Shown here piece after piece: positions 35,280-44,509 of a stretch of 64,000 nucleotides of DNA. The notes below the pieces were generated by a model, which saw nothing but the letters and a program-made list of their open reading frames with translations, was not told where the DNA came from and ran no database searches. Every line of letters starts with the position of its first letter. The stretch's first letter is position 1. Where the stretch lies: NCBI RefSeq assembly GCF_029428675.1, contig NZ_JAJNEL010000001.1:1116001-1180000 (forward strand), written 5' to 3'. This DNA comes from Streptomyces sp. JH14 (GTDB lineage: Bacteria; Actinomycetota; Actinomycetes; Streptomycetales; Streptomycetaceae). The translations under genes and the position numbers were made by a program.

Positions 35280-36332
35280 ATGACCGTGATCTGGACCGCC
35301 CGCCGCAGGACCGCCTCGATCGTCGCGCTCGGCGTGACGCCGCTCGCGCTGACCGGTCTCTCCGCGGTTCCGGCGGCCGCACACGGCTCGCTGACGGATC
35401 CCGTCAGCCGGGTCTCCGCCTGCTACGCGGAAGGGCCGGAGCAGCCGAAGTCGGCGGCATGTGCGGCTGCGGTCGCGGCGGGCGGGACGCAGGCGCTGTA
35501 CGACTGGAACGGGATCAACATCGCCAACGCCGCTGGGAATCACCGGCAGTTGATCCCGGACGGCAAGCTGTGTAGTGCGGGCAACGACAAGTTCAAGGGG
35601 CTCGACCTGCCGCGCGCCGACTGGCCGTCGACGACGATGGCGGCGGGCGCGCACACGTTCCGCTTCCGGGCCACCGCGCCGCACAAGGGCTCCTTCGAGC
35701 TCTACCTCACCAAGGCCGGCTACGACCCGACGCAGCCCCTGAAGTGGTCGGACCTGGAGGCGAAGCCCTTCGCCACGGCCACCGAGCCGAAGCTGGAGAA
35801 CGGTTCGTACGTGTTCGGCGGTACCGTGCCGGAGCGTACGGGACGGCAGCTGATCTACACGATCTGGCAGCGTTCGGACTCCCCCGAGGCGTTCTACGCC
35901 TGCTCCGATGTGGTCTTCGGGGGTACGGACAGCGGTGCAGGCGACGGCGGTTCGGCCGGTGCGACGCCGGCCCCGACCGCGTCCGCCCCGTCCGAGCAGG
36001 AGATCGCCGAAGGTGCGGACAAGTCGTCCGTGGAGCACGGCGGCCACGGTGACGACGACGCCGCGACGGGCGCCGAGGTCACCGCGGCGGCTCCGGCCGC
36101 CGGGTCCGCAGCCGGTACACCGGAGGCGAACGCGCCCGAGCCGGACAGCGCCACCGCCCCGGCCCCGGCCCCGGCGGGCGAAAGCCTCGCCGAGACGGGT
36201 GGCGACGGCAGTACTCGGTACCTGGCGATGGGCGGTGCGGCCGCGCTCGCCATGGGCGCGGCCGCACTGTTCGCCTCGGTCCGTCGCCGGACCGGCGGCC
36301 CGGCCCGGCGCGGACGCCGAGCAGCCTCCTAG
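35280..36332 (+). CDS. Cell-wall-anchored AA10 lytic polysaccharide monooxygenase
   Basis: A 350-residue copper enzyme that cleaves chitin or cellulose chains oxidatively. A Sec signal (residues 1-34) ends AAA before His35, which becomes the N-terminal copper ligand (HGSLTDPVSR) of the histidine brace; the second His is in AAGAHTFRFRA. The AA10 domain ends near residue 220 with YACSDVVFGG. It is followed by a Pro/Ala/Thr-rich linker with no carbohydrate-binding module, a sortase signal LAETGG (about 303-308), a helix and a basic tail (SVRRRTGGPARRGRR). It should therefore be linked to the cell wall by a class E-type sortase rather than released. Its stop codon overlaps the convergent lipase stop within CTAG. 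Confidence 0.93.
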   Translation: MTVIWTARRRTASIVALGVTPLALTGLSAVPAAAHGSLTDPVSRVSACYAEGPEQPKSAACAAAVAAGGTQALYDWNGINIANAAGNHRQLIPDGKLCSAGNDKFKGLDLPRADWPSTTMAAGAHTFRFRATAPHKGSFELYLTKAGYDPTQPLKWSDLEAKPFATATEPKLENGSYVFGGTVPERTGRQLIYTIWQRSDSPEAFYACSDVVFGGTDSGAGDGGSAGATPAPTASAPSEQEIAEGADKSSVEHGGHGDDDAATGAEVTAAAPAAGSAAGTPEANAPEPDSATAPAPAPAGESLAETGGDGSTRYLAMGGAAALAMGAAALFASVRRRTGGPARRGRRAAS

Positions 36333-37222
36333 CCGAGGACCGAGGCGCAGGTGGTCGGGGTGGCGTGCGCCGGGTCCAGGGCGTTCGCCACCTCGTGGTA
36401 GGCGATCAGGTCGACAGTCCCGATCGCCACGTGCTCGGACAGGTCGACCGGGCACAGGTCCTGGAGCAGGACGTTGCGTACGTTCGGCCCGTTCAGGTAC
36501 TGCGTGCGGTACGGGGTCACGACCTCGTCGTACCTGGTCGCGATGACCGTGTACCGCACCCCGGGCACGGTGTCGCCGCCCGCGTTGAGCTTGGTGATGA
36601 ACGGGGATCCGGCGATCTGGTCCGCGAGGCCGGGTGTGTGGGCGTTCAGCAGGTCCCCGGCGCCCGGGAAGTACGGCAGCAGGTTCGTCAGACCGAGGAG
36701 GGTGGTGCCGTGATTGTCGGGCGCGAGCCCGACCAGGGCGTTCACCTTGGCGGCGCCACCGAGGAACTTCAGGTAGTAGTTGGGCATCATGCCGCCCTGG
36801 GAGTGGCCGACGATGTCGGCCTTGGGCGCTCCGGTGGCGGCGAGCACCTGGTCGACGAAGGTGGCGAGCTGACCGGCCGATGCGTCGATCGGACCGAGGC
36901 CGTTGAAGAACGGCACACCCGGCAGCTGCCCGTAGTCGAGCGAGTAGACGCAGTAGCCCCGGCCGACCAGGTACGGGGCGAGGACGAGCCAGTTGTCGAC
37001 CGAGTTCCCGAAGGTTCCGTGGACCAGGACGACGGGGCGGGGGTGGGCGGCGGAGGGTTTGCAGGAGTAGTCGTTCCAGCCACGGGAGGGGGCTGTGGCG
37101 GCGGTGGGGGTGGCTGCGGTGGCGGTCGCCGTGGGGGTGGCGAACGCTGCGACGGCGAGGAGCAGTGCGGCGAGGGTTCTCCACGCACGTGGGGTGCGCG
37201 GCGCACGTGTCCGGGGCAGCAT
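36329..37222 (-). CDS. Secreted lipase (Lipase_2 family)
   Basis: A 297-residue extracellular alpha/beta-hydrolase of the Streptomyces lipase type. The signal peptide ends about residue 45 (TATAAT). The oxyanion region is VVLVHGTFGNSVDNW, the nucleophile elbow GHSQGGMMP (Ser about 135), and the acid and histidine lie in TRYDEVVTPY and DLSEHVAIGTVD. It hydrolyses triacylglycerols or esters outside the cell. ATG at 37222 has AAGGAGA 7 bp upstream; a longer frame to 37306 lacks a signal at its start. It is convergent with the LPMO gene, sharing 4 bp. Confidence 0.9.
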   Translation of the reverse strand: MLPRTRAPRTPRAWRTLAALLLAVAAFATPTATATAATPTAATAPSRGWNDYSCKPSAAHPRPVVLVHGTFGNSVDNWLVLAPYLVGRGYCVYSLDYGQLPGVPFFNGLGPIDASAGQLATFVDQVLAATGAPKADIVGHSQGGMMPNYYLKFLGGAAKVNALVGLAPDNHGTTLLGLTNLLPYFPGAGDLLNAHTPGLADQIAGSPFITKLNAGGDTVPGVRYTVIATRYDEVVTPYRTQYLNGPNVRNVLLQDLCPVDLSEHVAIGTVDLIAYHEVANALDPAHATPTTCASVLG

Positions 37223-37412
37223 CGTGTGGTCTCCTTGCGGCTCAAGGGAGTTGCGATGTCCATGCACCCTGCGGCCCGGACCACAAGTTCTGTACCGACG
37301 TTTCATGTGCTCATGCCAAATTACGCGCGAGTAAGGTGGCGAGGGAAGTTACGCGTCGGTAAAAACTGACGCAGCATCACACAAGATCCCCGCCGTCGCG
37401 CATGACGGCAGG

Positions 37413-38420
37413 TCAGGCAGCGAGCCGGCCCGGCACCACGGCCTGCGGACCGAACCTGTCCCGCAGTCGGTCCGCCACCGCCTCGATCCGCCGCGCCCGC
37501 TCGTCCACCGGGTCGAACGTCAGCTGATGTGCGGCACGTCCGCGGTCCGTCAGCCCTTCGGCGCGCAGCCCAATCCCCCGTACCCGGGCCCGCTGCAGCC
37601 CGAACGAATCATGGATCCGGTACGCGAGTTCGATGAGCGCCGCGGAGTGGGCGGTGGGCTCGCGGAGCGTACGGCTGCGGGTCAGCGTCGCGTAGCCGGT
37701 CCGGTCGGCGTAGCGCACGGAGACCGCGAGCGCCCGGCACACCTGCCCGTCCCCGCGCATCCGGGCCCCCAGCTCCTCGGTGAGCGACATGAGTGCGCGG
37801 CGCTGCCGTTCCGGGTCCAGCTCGTCGCGCGGGAAGGACCGCTCGGCGGCGACCGACCGGGCGGCGGCGTTCGGTACGACCACCGTACGGTCGATACCCT
37901 GCGCCCGCTCCCACAGTTCGCGCCCGGCCCGTACACCGGTGATCCGCTGCAGGGTGGCGAGCGGCGCCGCCGCGATCCGGCCGACGGAGTCCAGCCCGTA
38001 TCCGCACAGGGTACGGGCGGTCGCCGCCCCGACACCGTCCAGTGCGGTGACCGGTTTCGCCGCGAGGAAGGCGGCGCCCCCGCCACGGGGCACCACGAAA
38101 GTCGTCCCGGGTGCGGCCTGCCGCGCCGCCATGCGGGCCAGCATCGGGTTCTCGGCGGCCCCGATCGCGCAGTCCACCCCGTGCAGGGCGAGCGCACGGA
38201 CCCGGATCACCGCCGCCAGCCCCGCAACGTCCCGTCCGAAGTAGCGCAGCGCACCGCGCACATCGGCGAGCGCCCCGTCCGGCGGAGCCGCCTCGGCGAC
38301 CGGGGTGAACGCACCGAGGAGAGCGAGCAGCCCGGTGTAACCGGCACTGTCCGGCAGGCCGCCGCCGGCCTTGCGGAACCGCAGGTACAGGATCCCCGGC
38401 TCCTCATGCGTATCGCTCAT
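37413..38420 (-). CDS. ImuB-like Y-family polymerase homologue
   Basis: A 335-residue protein of the Y-family DNA polymerase fold: DVRGALRYFGRDVAGLAAVI (about residues 55-74), the helix-hairpin-helix LDGVGAATARTLCGYGLDSV, and little-finger region DRTVVVPNAAARSVAAERSF. The catalytic N-terminal D-x-D/FF motif of active Y polymerases is not seen; the N-terminus reads EEPGILYLRFRKAGGG. It thus looks like ImuB, the non-catalytic scaffold that brings DnaE2 to damaged DNA. It overlaps dnaE2 by 4 bp (ATGA) and shares its SOS control. The third partner, ImuA, is not present. Confidence 0.85.
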   Translation of the reverse strand: MSDTHEEPGILYLRFRKAGGGLPDSAGYTGLLALLGAFTPVAEAAPPDGALADVRGALRYFGRDVAGLAAVIRVRALALHGVDCAIGAAENPMLARMAARQAAPGTTFVVPRGGGAAFLAAKPVTALDGVGAATARTLCGYGLDSVGRIAAAPLATLQRITGVRAGRELWERAQGIDRTVVVPNAAARSVAAERSFPRDELDPERQRRALMSLTEELGARMRGDGQVCRALAVSVRYADRTGYATLTRSRTLREPTAHSAALIELAYRIHDSFGLQRARVRGIGLRAEGLTDRGRAAHQLTFDPVDERARRIEAVADRLRDRFGPQAVVPGRLAA

Positions 38421-41400
38421 CCCGCGCTCCCCGGGGACTGGTGCCACAGCTTCCTTCCGGTGGGGACCCCTTCACCGGGCGGCTGGAGGTCGGACCAGGG
38501 GTTCATCTCGTACCCGGTCGGCAGGTGGATACGGCGGCCGTTGTCGGCCGCCCGGCCGTCCGGGGACTCCTCCTGCGCGGCGCTCTCCGCCGGGACCTCG
38601 GCCAGCCGGGCGGAGACCGCGTCGAGTCCGCCGGTGCTCCGCAGCTCGGCCAGTTCCGCCAGGTTCCAGGCGGCCTCGCCGACCACGCTGAGGCTCTGCG
38701 GTCCGCGCCGCTGCACCACACCGCGTACCAGCAGCAGCCAGGAGTGGAAGACGGTGTGCGCGCAGGCGGCGTGGCTGTCGTCGAAGAAGGCCAGGTCGAC
38801 CAGGCCCGTACCGTCGTCCAGGGTGGTGAAGATGACCCGGCGGCCGGACCGGATCGGCGGAGTCTGGGTGGCCGCCTTGGCGCCCGCGACCAGCACGGTC
38901 TCGCCGTGCCGCGCCTCCCGCAGCCGCTTGGCCGGGACCGCGCCGAGCTCCTTCAGGAACGCGTGGTGATCGCCCATCAGATGACGGGAGACATCCATGC
39001 TCAGCACACCCAGCTCGGCACTGAGGCGTTCCGCGTCGTTGAGGTCGGGCAGACCGAGGGAACCGGTCTTCTGCCCCTCGCCGAGCGGGAGTTGTGCACC
39101 ACCGGATCCGGACCTCGTCCCGGTTCCCCGCTGGGCGCGGTGGAGTTCGGTCAGATGCAGCAGCAGATCACGGCGGTTCGCGCCGAAGGCGTCCAACGCA
39201 CCGACCTGGGCCAGCCGTTCGGCAGCCGGTTTGCCCGGCCGGGCCCGCTGCCAGAAGTCCAGCAGCGAGGTGTAGGGCTGTCCGGCCTCGATCCGGGCGA
39301 CCTCGGCCTCACTGATGCCGTGGACGTCCGAGAGCGCCAGCCGCAGCCCCCACACTCCGGAATCCTCCCCCTTACCGGACACCAGTTCGATTCGATGGAC
39401 TGCCGCCGACCGGTTCACATCCAGCGGCAGCACGGGCACACCGCGCCGGCGCGCGTCCGCGAGCAGCAGCCGCTTCGGATACATCCCCGGGTCGTGCGTG
39501 AGCAGCCCCGCGTAGAAGGCCGCCGGGTGGTGCGCCTTGAGCCACGCCGACTGGTACGTCGGTACGGCGAAGGCGACCGCGTGCGCCTTGCAGAAACCGT
39601 ACGAGCCGAACGCCTCGATGATTTCCCAGGCGCGGCCGACGACTTCGGCGGTGTACCCCTTCCGCACAGCCCGCTGGACGAACTCCGCCTTGATCCGGCC
39701 CTGCAGTTCGGGGTCGGAGAGCCCGCGCCGCACCCGGTCGGCCTCGTCCCGGCCGCAGCCGGTCATGATGTGGACCATCTCGATGATCTGCTCATGGAAG
39801 ACGACCACCCCGTACGTCTCGCGCAGCGGTCCCTCCAGGTCGGGGTGAGGGTAACGGACGGGCGCCCGGCCGTGCCGGGCCTCGATGAACGGCCGCACCA
39901 TGTCGGCGGCGACCGGCCCCGGCCGGAACAGCGAGATGTCGACCACCAGATCGTGGAAGGTGGCGGGCTGCAGCCTGCCGACCAGATCGCGCTGACCGGG
40001 CGACTCGATCTGGAAGCAGCCCAGCGTCTCGGCGGACCTGATCAGGCGGTACGTCTCCGGGTCGCCGGGCGGCACGGCGTCCAGGTCCACCTCCTGACCC
40101 GAGGCCCGTTTCACCTCCATGACCGCGTGCGCCATCGCCGACTGCATCCGTACACCCAGCACATCGAGCTTGAGCAGCCCGAGATCCTCCACGTCCTCCT
40201 TGTCGAACTGCGCCATCGGAAAGCCCTCGCCGCTGGTGGGCACGACGGGCGTACGGCGCAGCAGCGAGGCGTCCGAGAGGAGCACCCCGCACGGGTGCAT
40301 GGCGATGCCGCGCGGCAGGGCGTCCAGCGCCTCCACCAGCTCCCAGAGCCTTCCGTACTTCTCCTTCTCCTGTGCCACCTCGCGCAGTTCGGGCAGTTCT
40401 TCCATGGCGGCGCGGGCGTCACGGGCCCGGATGTGCGGGAATGCCTTGGCGAGCCGGTCGGTCTCGGCGGGGTTCATGGACAGCGCGGCGCCGACGTCCC
40501 GGATGGCGTGGCGCACCCGGTAGGTCTCGGGCATGGCGACCGTCGCCACCCGCTCGGTGCCGAAGCGTCCGATGATCGCGCGGTAGACGTCGAGGCGGCG
40601 GGCGGACTCGACGTCGATGTCGATGTCGGGCAGCACGAAGCGGCGCTTGGAGAGGAAGCGCTCCATCAGCAGTCCGTGCTCGACGGGGTCGGCGTGGGCG
40701 ATGCCCAGCAGGTGGTTGACCAGGGAGCCGGCCCCGGAGCCACGCGCAGCCACCCTGACCTTCATCTCACGCACATCATCGGCGACTTGAGCGACCGTCA
40801 GGAAGTAGGTGGCGAAGCCGTGGTAGTCGATGATGTCCAGCTCGTGGTGCATCCGCTCCCAGTAGTCGCGCCTGCGGTCGTAGCCGCGCAGCACCATGCC
40901 GGCGGCGGCGCGGGAGGCCAGCACGCGCTGGGCGGTGCGGCGGCTCGCGCCGACGAGATGCGGTTCGGGGAAGTGGACGGCACCGAGGCCGAGGTCGCGC
41001 TCGGGCTCGACGACGCAGGCGTCGGCGGTGCGCCGGGTCTCCGCGAGCAGCCGCGCTCCGCCATCGCGGCCGAGTCCGGCGGCGGAGGCGATCCGCTCGG
41101 CGGTCTCCCGCATCGCGCGGTCGCCCTTGAGCCAGCGCTCACCGCTGTCGAGCGGGGCGCGGCGCGGGTCGACGGGGACGAGCCCGCGGGCCGCGTCGAG
41201 CACGTCGGCGACCGGCCCCTGCCCGGCGTCGGCGTACCGGACGGCGTTGGTCAGCACGGCCCGAACCCCCTGCTCGGCGGCGAAGCCGACGGTACGGGCG
41301 GCGAGCCGCAGCGACCCGGGTCCGGTGCCTTCACGCCCGTGATGGACGGCTTCGAGGCGCAGGTCGTCGCCGTAGATCTCCCGCCAGGACGCGAGCAGCG

Positions 41401-41923
41401 CGGCCGCCCGGTCGGGGCGGCCCGCGGCCAGCGCCCTGCCGACCTCGGAGGCCGGACCGAGCAGCACGGTGAGCCCTTCGGCGGGCAGCGCGGACCGGTC
41501 GACCAGGGGCTGCCCGGTACCGGTCCGCAGCTCGCCGGTCACGGCATGCGCGGCGGTGACGAGTCGGCACAGCTCCGCCCAGCCGCGTGCGCCGTCCCGG
41601 GCGAGGAAGGTGACCCGGGGAGTCGATTCATCGATGAAGGCACCACCACGGACCGGGGTCCGCAGCCGATGCGAACGCCCGCTCCCCCGCGGACGCTCCG
41701 CACCCTCCGCCTCCACCGCGAGCCCCACCCCGAAGAGCGGCCGCACCCCGGCCTTGCCACAGGCCTTGGCGAAGCGGACCGCGCCCGCGAGGGTGTCGCG
41801 GTCCGTCAGCGCGAGGGCATCCATCCCCTGCTCGGCGGCGCGTTCCACCAGCCGTTCCGGGTGCGAGGCCCCGTAGCGCAGGGAGAACCCGGAAACGGTG
41901 TGCAGATGCGTGAACCCGGGCAC
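38417..41923 (-). CDS. dnaE2: Error-prone DNA polymerase III alpha subunit
   Basis: A 1168-residue C-family polymerase of the DnaE2 group, which copies damaged DNA during the SOS response. The N-terminal PHP domain (FTHLHTVSGFSLRYGASHPE), the catalytic aspartates in LPDIDIDVESARR (about 430-442), FLTVAQVADDVREMKVRVAARG, and the C-terminal OB domain (ETVLVAGAKAATQTPPIRSG) are visible. GTG at 41923 is chosen: GGAGG is 5 bp upstream, while the GTG at 41929 overlaps that site. A LexA-type box lies 60 bp upstream and the ImuB-like gene follows with a 4-bp overlap. Confidence 0.95.
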   Translation of the reverse strand: MPGFTHLHTVSGFSLRYGASHPERLVERAAEQGMDALALTDRDTLAGAVRFAKACGKAGVRPLFGVGLAVEAEGAERPRGSGRSHRLRTPVRGGAFIDESTPRVTFLARDGARGWAELCRLVTAAHAVTGELRTGTGQPLVDRSALPAEGLTVLLGPASEVGRALAAGRPDRAAALLASWREIYGDDLRLEAVHHGREGTGPGSLRLAARTVGFAAEQGVRAVLTNAVRYADAGQGPVADVLDAARGLVPVDPRRAPLDSGERWLKGDRAMRETAERIASAAGLGRDGGARLLAETRRTADACVVEPERDLGLGAVHFPEPHLVGASRRTAQRVLASRAAAGMVLRGYDRRRDYWERMHHELDIIDYHGFATYFLTVAQVADDVREMKVRVAARGSGAGSLVNHLLGIAHADPVEHGLLMERFLSKRRFVLPDIDIDVESARRLDVYRAIIGRFGTERVATVAMPETYRVRHAIRDVGAALSMNPAETDRLAKAFPHIRARDARAAMEELPELREVAQEKEKYGRLWELVEALDALPRGIAMHPCGVLLSDASLLRRTPVVPTSGEGFPMAQFDKEDVEDLGLLKLDVLGVRMQSAMAHAVMEVKRASGQEVDLDAVPPGDPETYRLIRSAETLGCFQIESPGQRDLVGRLQPATFHDLVVDISLFRPGPVAADMVRPFIEARHGRAPVRYPHPDLEGPLRETYGVVVFHEQIIEMVHIMTGCGRDEADRVRRGLSDPELQGRIKAEFVQRAVRKGYTAEVVGRAWEIIEAFGSYGFCKAHAVAFAVPTYQSAWLKAHHPAAFYAGLLTHDPGMYPKRLLLADARRRGVPVLPLDVNRSAAVHRIELVSGKGEDSGVWGLRLALSDVHGISEAEVARIEAGQPYTSLLDFWQRARPGKPAAERLAQVGALDAFGANRRDLLLHLTELHRAQRGTGTRSGSGGAQLPLGEGQKTGSLGLPDLNDAERLSAELGVLSMDVSRHLMGDHHAFLKELGAVPAKRLREARHGETVLVAGAKAATQTPPIRSGRRVIFTTLDDGTGLVDLAFFDDSHAACAHTVFHSWLLLVRGVVQRRGPQSLSVVGEAAWNLAELAELRSTGGLDAVSARLAEVPAESAAQEESPDGRAADNGRRIHLPTGYEMNPWSDLQPPGEGVPTGRKLWHQSPGSAG

Positions 41924-41982
41924 CCGCACCTCCTGGACCGATCCGTACTCACCACCCCCTCACCTCCACCATAGACCAAGTT

Positions 41983-41998
41983 TCGAACATTCGTACGA
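41983..41998. promoter_or_regulatory. LexA (SOS) box of dnaE2
   Basis: TCGAACATTCGTACGA differs in one position from the actinobacterial LexA site TCGAAC-N4-GTTCGA. It lies 60 bp before the dnaE2 start, so DNA damage should induce dnaE2 and the overlapping ImuB-like gene together. Confidence 0.85.
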
Positions 41999-42117
41999 TA
42001 TTCGGAGCGCGGGTCATTCCCCCCGGCCTCGCTGGTCACCCCGGTCATGCCTGTCGGCCGGGCCCGTATCCGGACCCGGCCGACGAGTGGGGCGGCGCGC
42101 CCCCGGAACCTGCCCGG

Positions 42118-43203
42118 TCAGCCGATTTCGGCCTCGAACGCCGCCAGCGCCTCCGGCACCGGCTGGAAGAAGGTCTCCCCGCCCGAGGTGCAGTCGCCGC
42201 TGCCGCCGGAGGTCAGGCCGATCGCCTTGTCGCCCGCGAAGAGCGAGCCCCCGCTGTCGCCCGGCTCGGCGCAGACCGTCGTCTGGATGAGGCCTTCGAC
42301 GATGTCGCCGTTGCCGTAGTTCACCGTGGCGTCGAGGGCGGTGACCTGTCCGTCGTGCACCTGGGTGGTGGAACCGCTGCGGGTCACCGTCATGCCGACG
42401 GTCGCCTCGGCCGCTCCGGTGATCGGCTGGGTGGACCCGTTGTAGAGATCGACCTCGCTGGGGTGCGGCGTGTCGGAGGTGTACTTCACCAGCCCGAAGT
42501 CGTTGCCCGGGAATTCGGAGCCCGCGTTCGTACCGATCTCCGCGCCGCCCTGCGCGTCGGACCAGCTGCTGATCGCCTCGGTGCAGTGCCCCGCGGTCAG
42601 GAAGTACGGCTCACCGTCCTTGACCACGTTGAAGCCGAGCGAACAGCGTCCGCCGTTGCCCCAGATCGCATCACCGCCCGCGATGAACGGTTTGAACTCC
42701 CCGGCGGACTTCTTGAGTTCGGCCTTGCCACCCAGCGCGTCGACGACCGCACCGAGTCTGTCCCAGGCCGCGCCGTCGACCGTACGGTCGGCGGTGACGA
42801 CCACCTTGTTGCTGACCGGGTCGACGGCCCATGAGGTGCCGGGGATCGTGGCCTTGGCAGTGAGGGTCTGCCGGGCCGACAACAGCTCCGCGAGCGAGTT
42901 CGTCACGACCCTGGCCCTGCCGCCCGCCTGCCGCACCTGCTCGGCGGCGGCCTGGTCGACCACGTTCACGACCAGGTTCTTCGACGCGGCGTCGTAGTAC
43001 GAGCCGGCCGCGTCGCCGCCCAGATCCTGCCCGAGAGTGGTGGCGAGCTTTCCGGCCGCGTTCGCTGTCAGGGTCCGGACCGTGAACTGCGGTACGTCGT
43101 CACTGGCGTTCGCACTCTGGAACGTGATTCCCGCTGCGACCAGGGCGACAACGGCCGATCCGGCCATCACCGCACGCTTCCTGGATATGCGTCGATGCTT
43201 CAA
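42118..43203 (-). CDS. Streptogrisin-type serine protease precursor (S1E)
   Basis: A 361-residue secreted protease of the alpha-lytic/streptogrisin family. Signal peptide (to about residue 33), pro-domain that helps folding (about 34-165), then the catalytic domain with His in TAGHCTE, Asp in NDFGLV and Ser in [11 protein letters not shown] (about residue 314). Cysteine pairs CSL...GHC and VCAEP...GDC are in place. TTG at 43203 is chosen: GGAGG is 6 bp upstream and it begins a normal signal ([12 protein letters not shown]). The precursor is longer than streptogrisins A and B (near 300) because of a larger pro-region, nearer to the C/D types. It lies one gene away from the Fxs cluster. Confidence 0.93.
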   Translation of the reverse strand: MKHRRISRKRAVMAGSAVVALVAAGITFQSANASDDVPQFTVRTLTANAAGKLATTLGQDLGGDAAGSYYDAASKNLVVNVVDQAAAEQVRQAGGRARVVTNSLAELLSARQTLTAKATIPGTSWAVDPVSNKVVVTADRTVDGAAWDRLGAVVDALGGKAELKKSAGEFKPFIAGGDAIWGNGGRCSLGFNVVKDGEPYFLTAGHCTEAISSWSDAQGGAEIGTNAGSEFPGNDFGLVKYTSDTPHPSEVDLYNGSTQPITGAAEATVGMTVTRSGSTTQVHDGQVTALDATVNYGNGDIVEGLIQTTVCAEPGDSGGSLFAGDKAIGLTSGGSGDCTSGGETFFQPVPEALAAFEAEIG

Positions 43204-43555
43204 CTTCGACCTCCTGTGGGGCCGCACACAGGCAAGTGGGGTGCCTGGGTACGGAGGATGGAGCCGCCCACTATTCCGACCGGAAAGATCGCACACAAGG
43301 TCGACTTCAGGACGCACACACGGCATCACCGTTTCACCCCGCCCCGTTCACCTCCCCGAAGTCACACCATGTCGGTTCCTTTTGCGAACACCCCGTGCAA
43401 CCGATCGGTCGGCAATGGGTGAGGACTGGACCTGTCCGGTACTCGCCGTTGATTTACCTCAATTGCCATTCCACACAGGGACTTTGATGAGCCATCATCG
43501 AATTGCACGGAGAAGCCGGGCACTCGGTGCCCGCACGAAGTGAAGGAGGCGCGGA
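43204..43555. other. Divergent intergenic region
   Basis: It holds the promoters of the protease (minus) and the hydrolase (plus) but no gene. No confident -10/-35 pair or operator was identified. AAGGAGG at 43543-43549 is the hydrolase ribosome site. Confidence 0.4.
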
Positions 43556-44431
43556 GTGCGCAATCGGGTGCGCGCAAGGGACGGGCGGCATCTGATGGTG
43601 GAGCGTCTGGGCGACCCACGGGGCAGACCGGTCTTCCTGCTCCACGGAACTCCCGGCAGCCGGCTCGGTCCGGCCCCGCGCGGCATGGTGCTGTACCAGC
43701 GCAAGACACAACTGATCACCTACGACCGGCCGGGCTACGGCGGCTCCGACCGGCTGCCGGGCCGGTCCGTCGCCGATGTCGTCGAGGACGTACGGGCCAT
43801 CGCTGACCATATCGGGCTGGACCGGTTCGCCGTGGTGGGCCGCTCCGGCGGCGCCTCACACGCCCTGGCCTGCGCCGCACTGATGCCCGAGCGGGTGACC
43901 CGTACCGCCGCGCTGGTCACCCTGGCACCCTGGGACGCGGACGGCCTCGACTGGTTCGAAGGGATGGCGCCTTCCAACGTGCTGGCGTACAGCACGGCGG
44001 CGGCCGATCCGGACGGGCTCGCGGAGTCGTTCATCTCCCGGTCCGCGGTGATCAGACAGAATCCGGTGCGGCTCATCGACGACCTGCGCCGGGAGCTGAC
44101 CGATTCCGACCGGATGGTGGTGAACGACGCAGGAGTTCGTTCTCTGCTACTGAACAACTACCGTGAAGGGCTGCGCACTTCCGCATACGGCTGGATCGAC
44201 GACGCCATCGCTTTCAGTCATCCGTGGGGGTTCGACCCGGCGGACATCAAGGGTCCGGTCATGCTCTGGCACGGCGAGAAGGACGTGTTCTCACCGGTCG
44301 GCCACTCGCGCTGGCTGGCTGAACGCATCCCGAACGCCACCGTCGTGCTGGAGCCGGCGGCCGCGCACTTCGACGCGTTGCACGCACTTCCCCGGATCCT
44401 CAACTGGCTGCTGGACACGCCCGCCGGCTGA
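43556..44431 (+). CDS. Alpha/beta hydrolase
   Basis: A 291-residue cytoplasmic hydrolase with no signal peptide. It has the HG oxyanion segment VFLLHGTPGSRLG near residue 27, LITYDRPGYGGSDR near 55, the nucleophile elbow GRSGGASHAL (Ser about 96), the acid region LWHGEKDVFSP near 240, and the catalytic His in AAAHFDALH near 273. This pattern fits the esterase/epoxide hydrolase-like group, but the substrate is unknown. GTG at 43556 has GGAGG 6 bp upstream. It converges on fxsT and is separated from it by a strong hairpin. Confidence 0.88.
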   Translation: MRNRVRARDGRHLMVERLGDPRGRPVFLLHGTPGSRLGPAPRGMVLYQRKTQLITYDRPGYGGSDRLPGRSVADVVEDVRAIADHIGLDRFAVVGRSGGASHALACAALMPERVTRTAALVTLAPWDADGLDWFEGMAPSNVLAYSTAAADPDGLAESFISRSAVIRQNPVRLIDDLRRELTDSDRMVVNDAGVRSLLLNNYREGLRTSAYGWIDDAIAFSHPWGFDPADIKGPVMLWHGEKDVFSPVGHSRWLAERIPNATVVLEPAAAHFDALHALPRILNWLLDTPAG

Positions 44432-44443
44432 GAGGCGGGGCCG

Positions 44444-44471
44444 GGAGCGTCCGGTGGTGGCCGGACGCTCC
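44444..44471. terminator. Terminator hairpin between hydrolase and fxsT
   Basis: GGAGCGTCCGG (44444-44454) and CCGGACGCTCC (44461-44471) form a perfect 11-bp stem with a 6-nt loop, 13 bp after the hydrolase stop and 39 bp from the fxsT stop on the other strand. No T-run follows. Confidence 0.75.
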
Positions 44472-44509
44472 GCGGCGCCTCCGGTTCGGGCAGGAGCCGC
44501 TCCCGGGGT

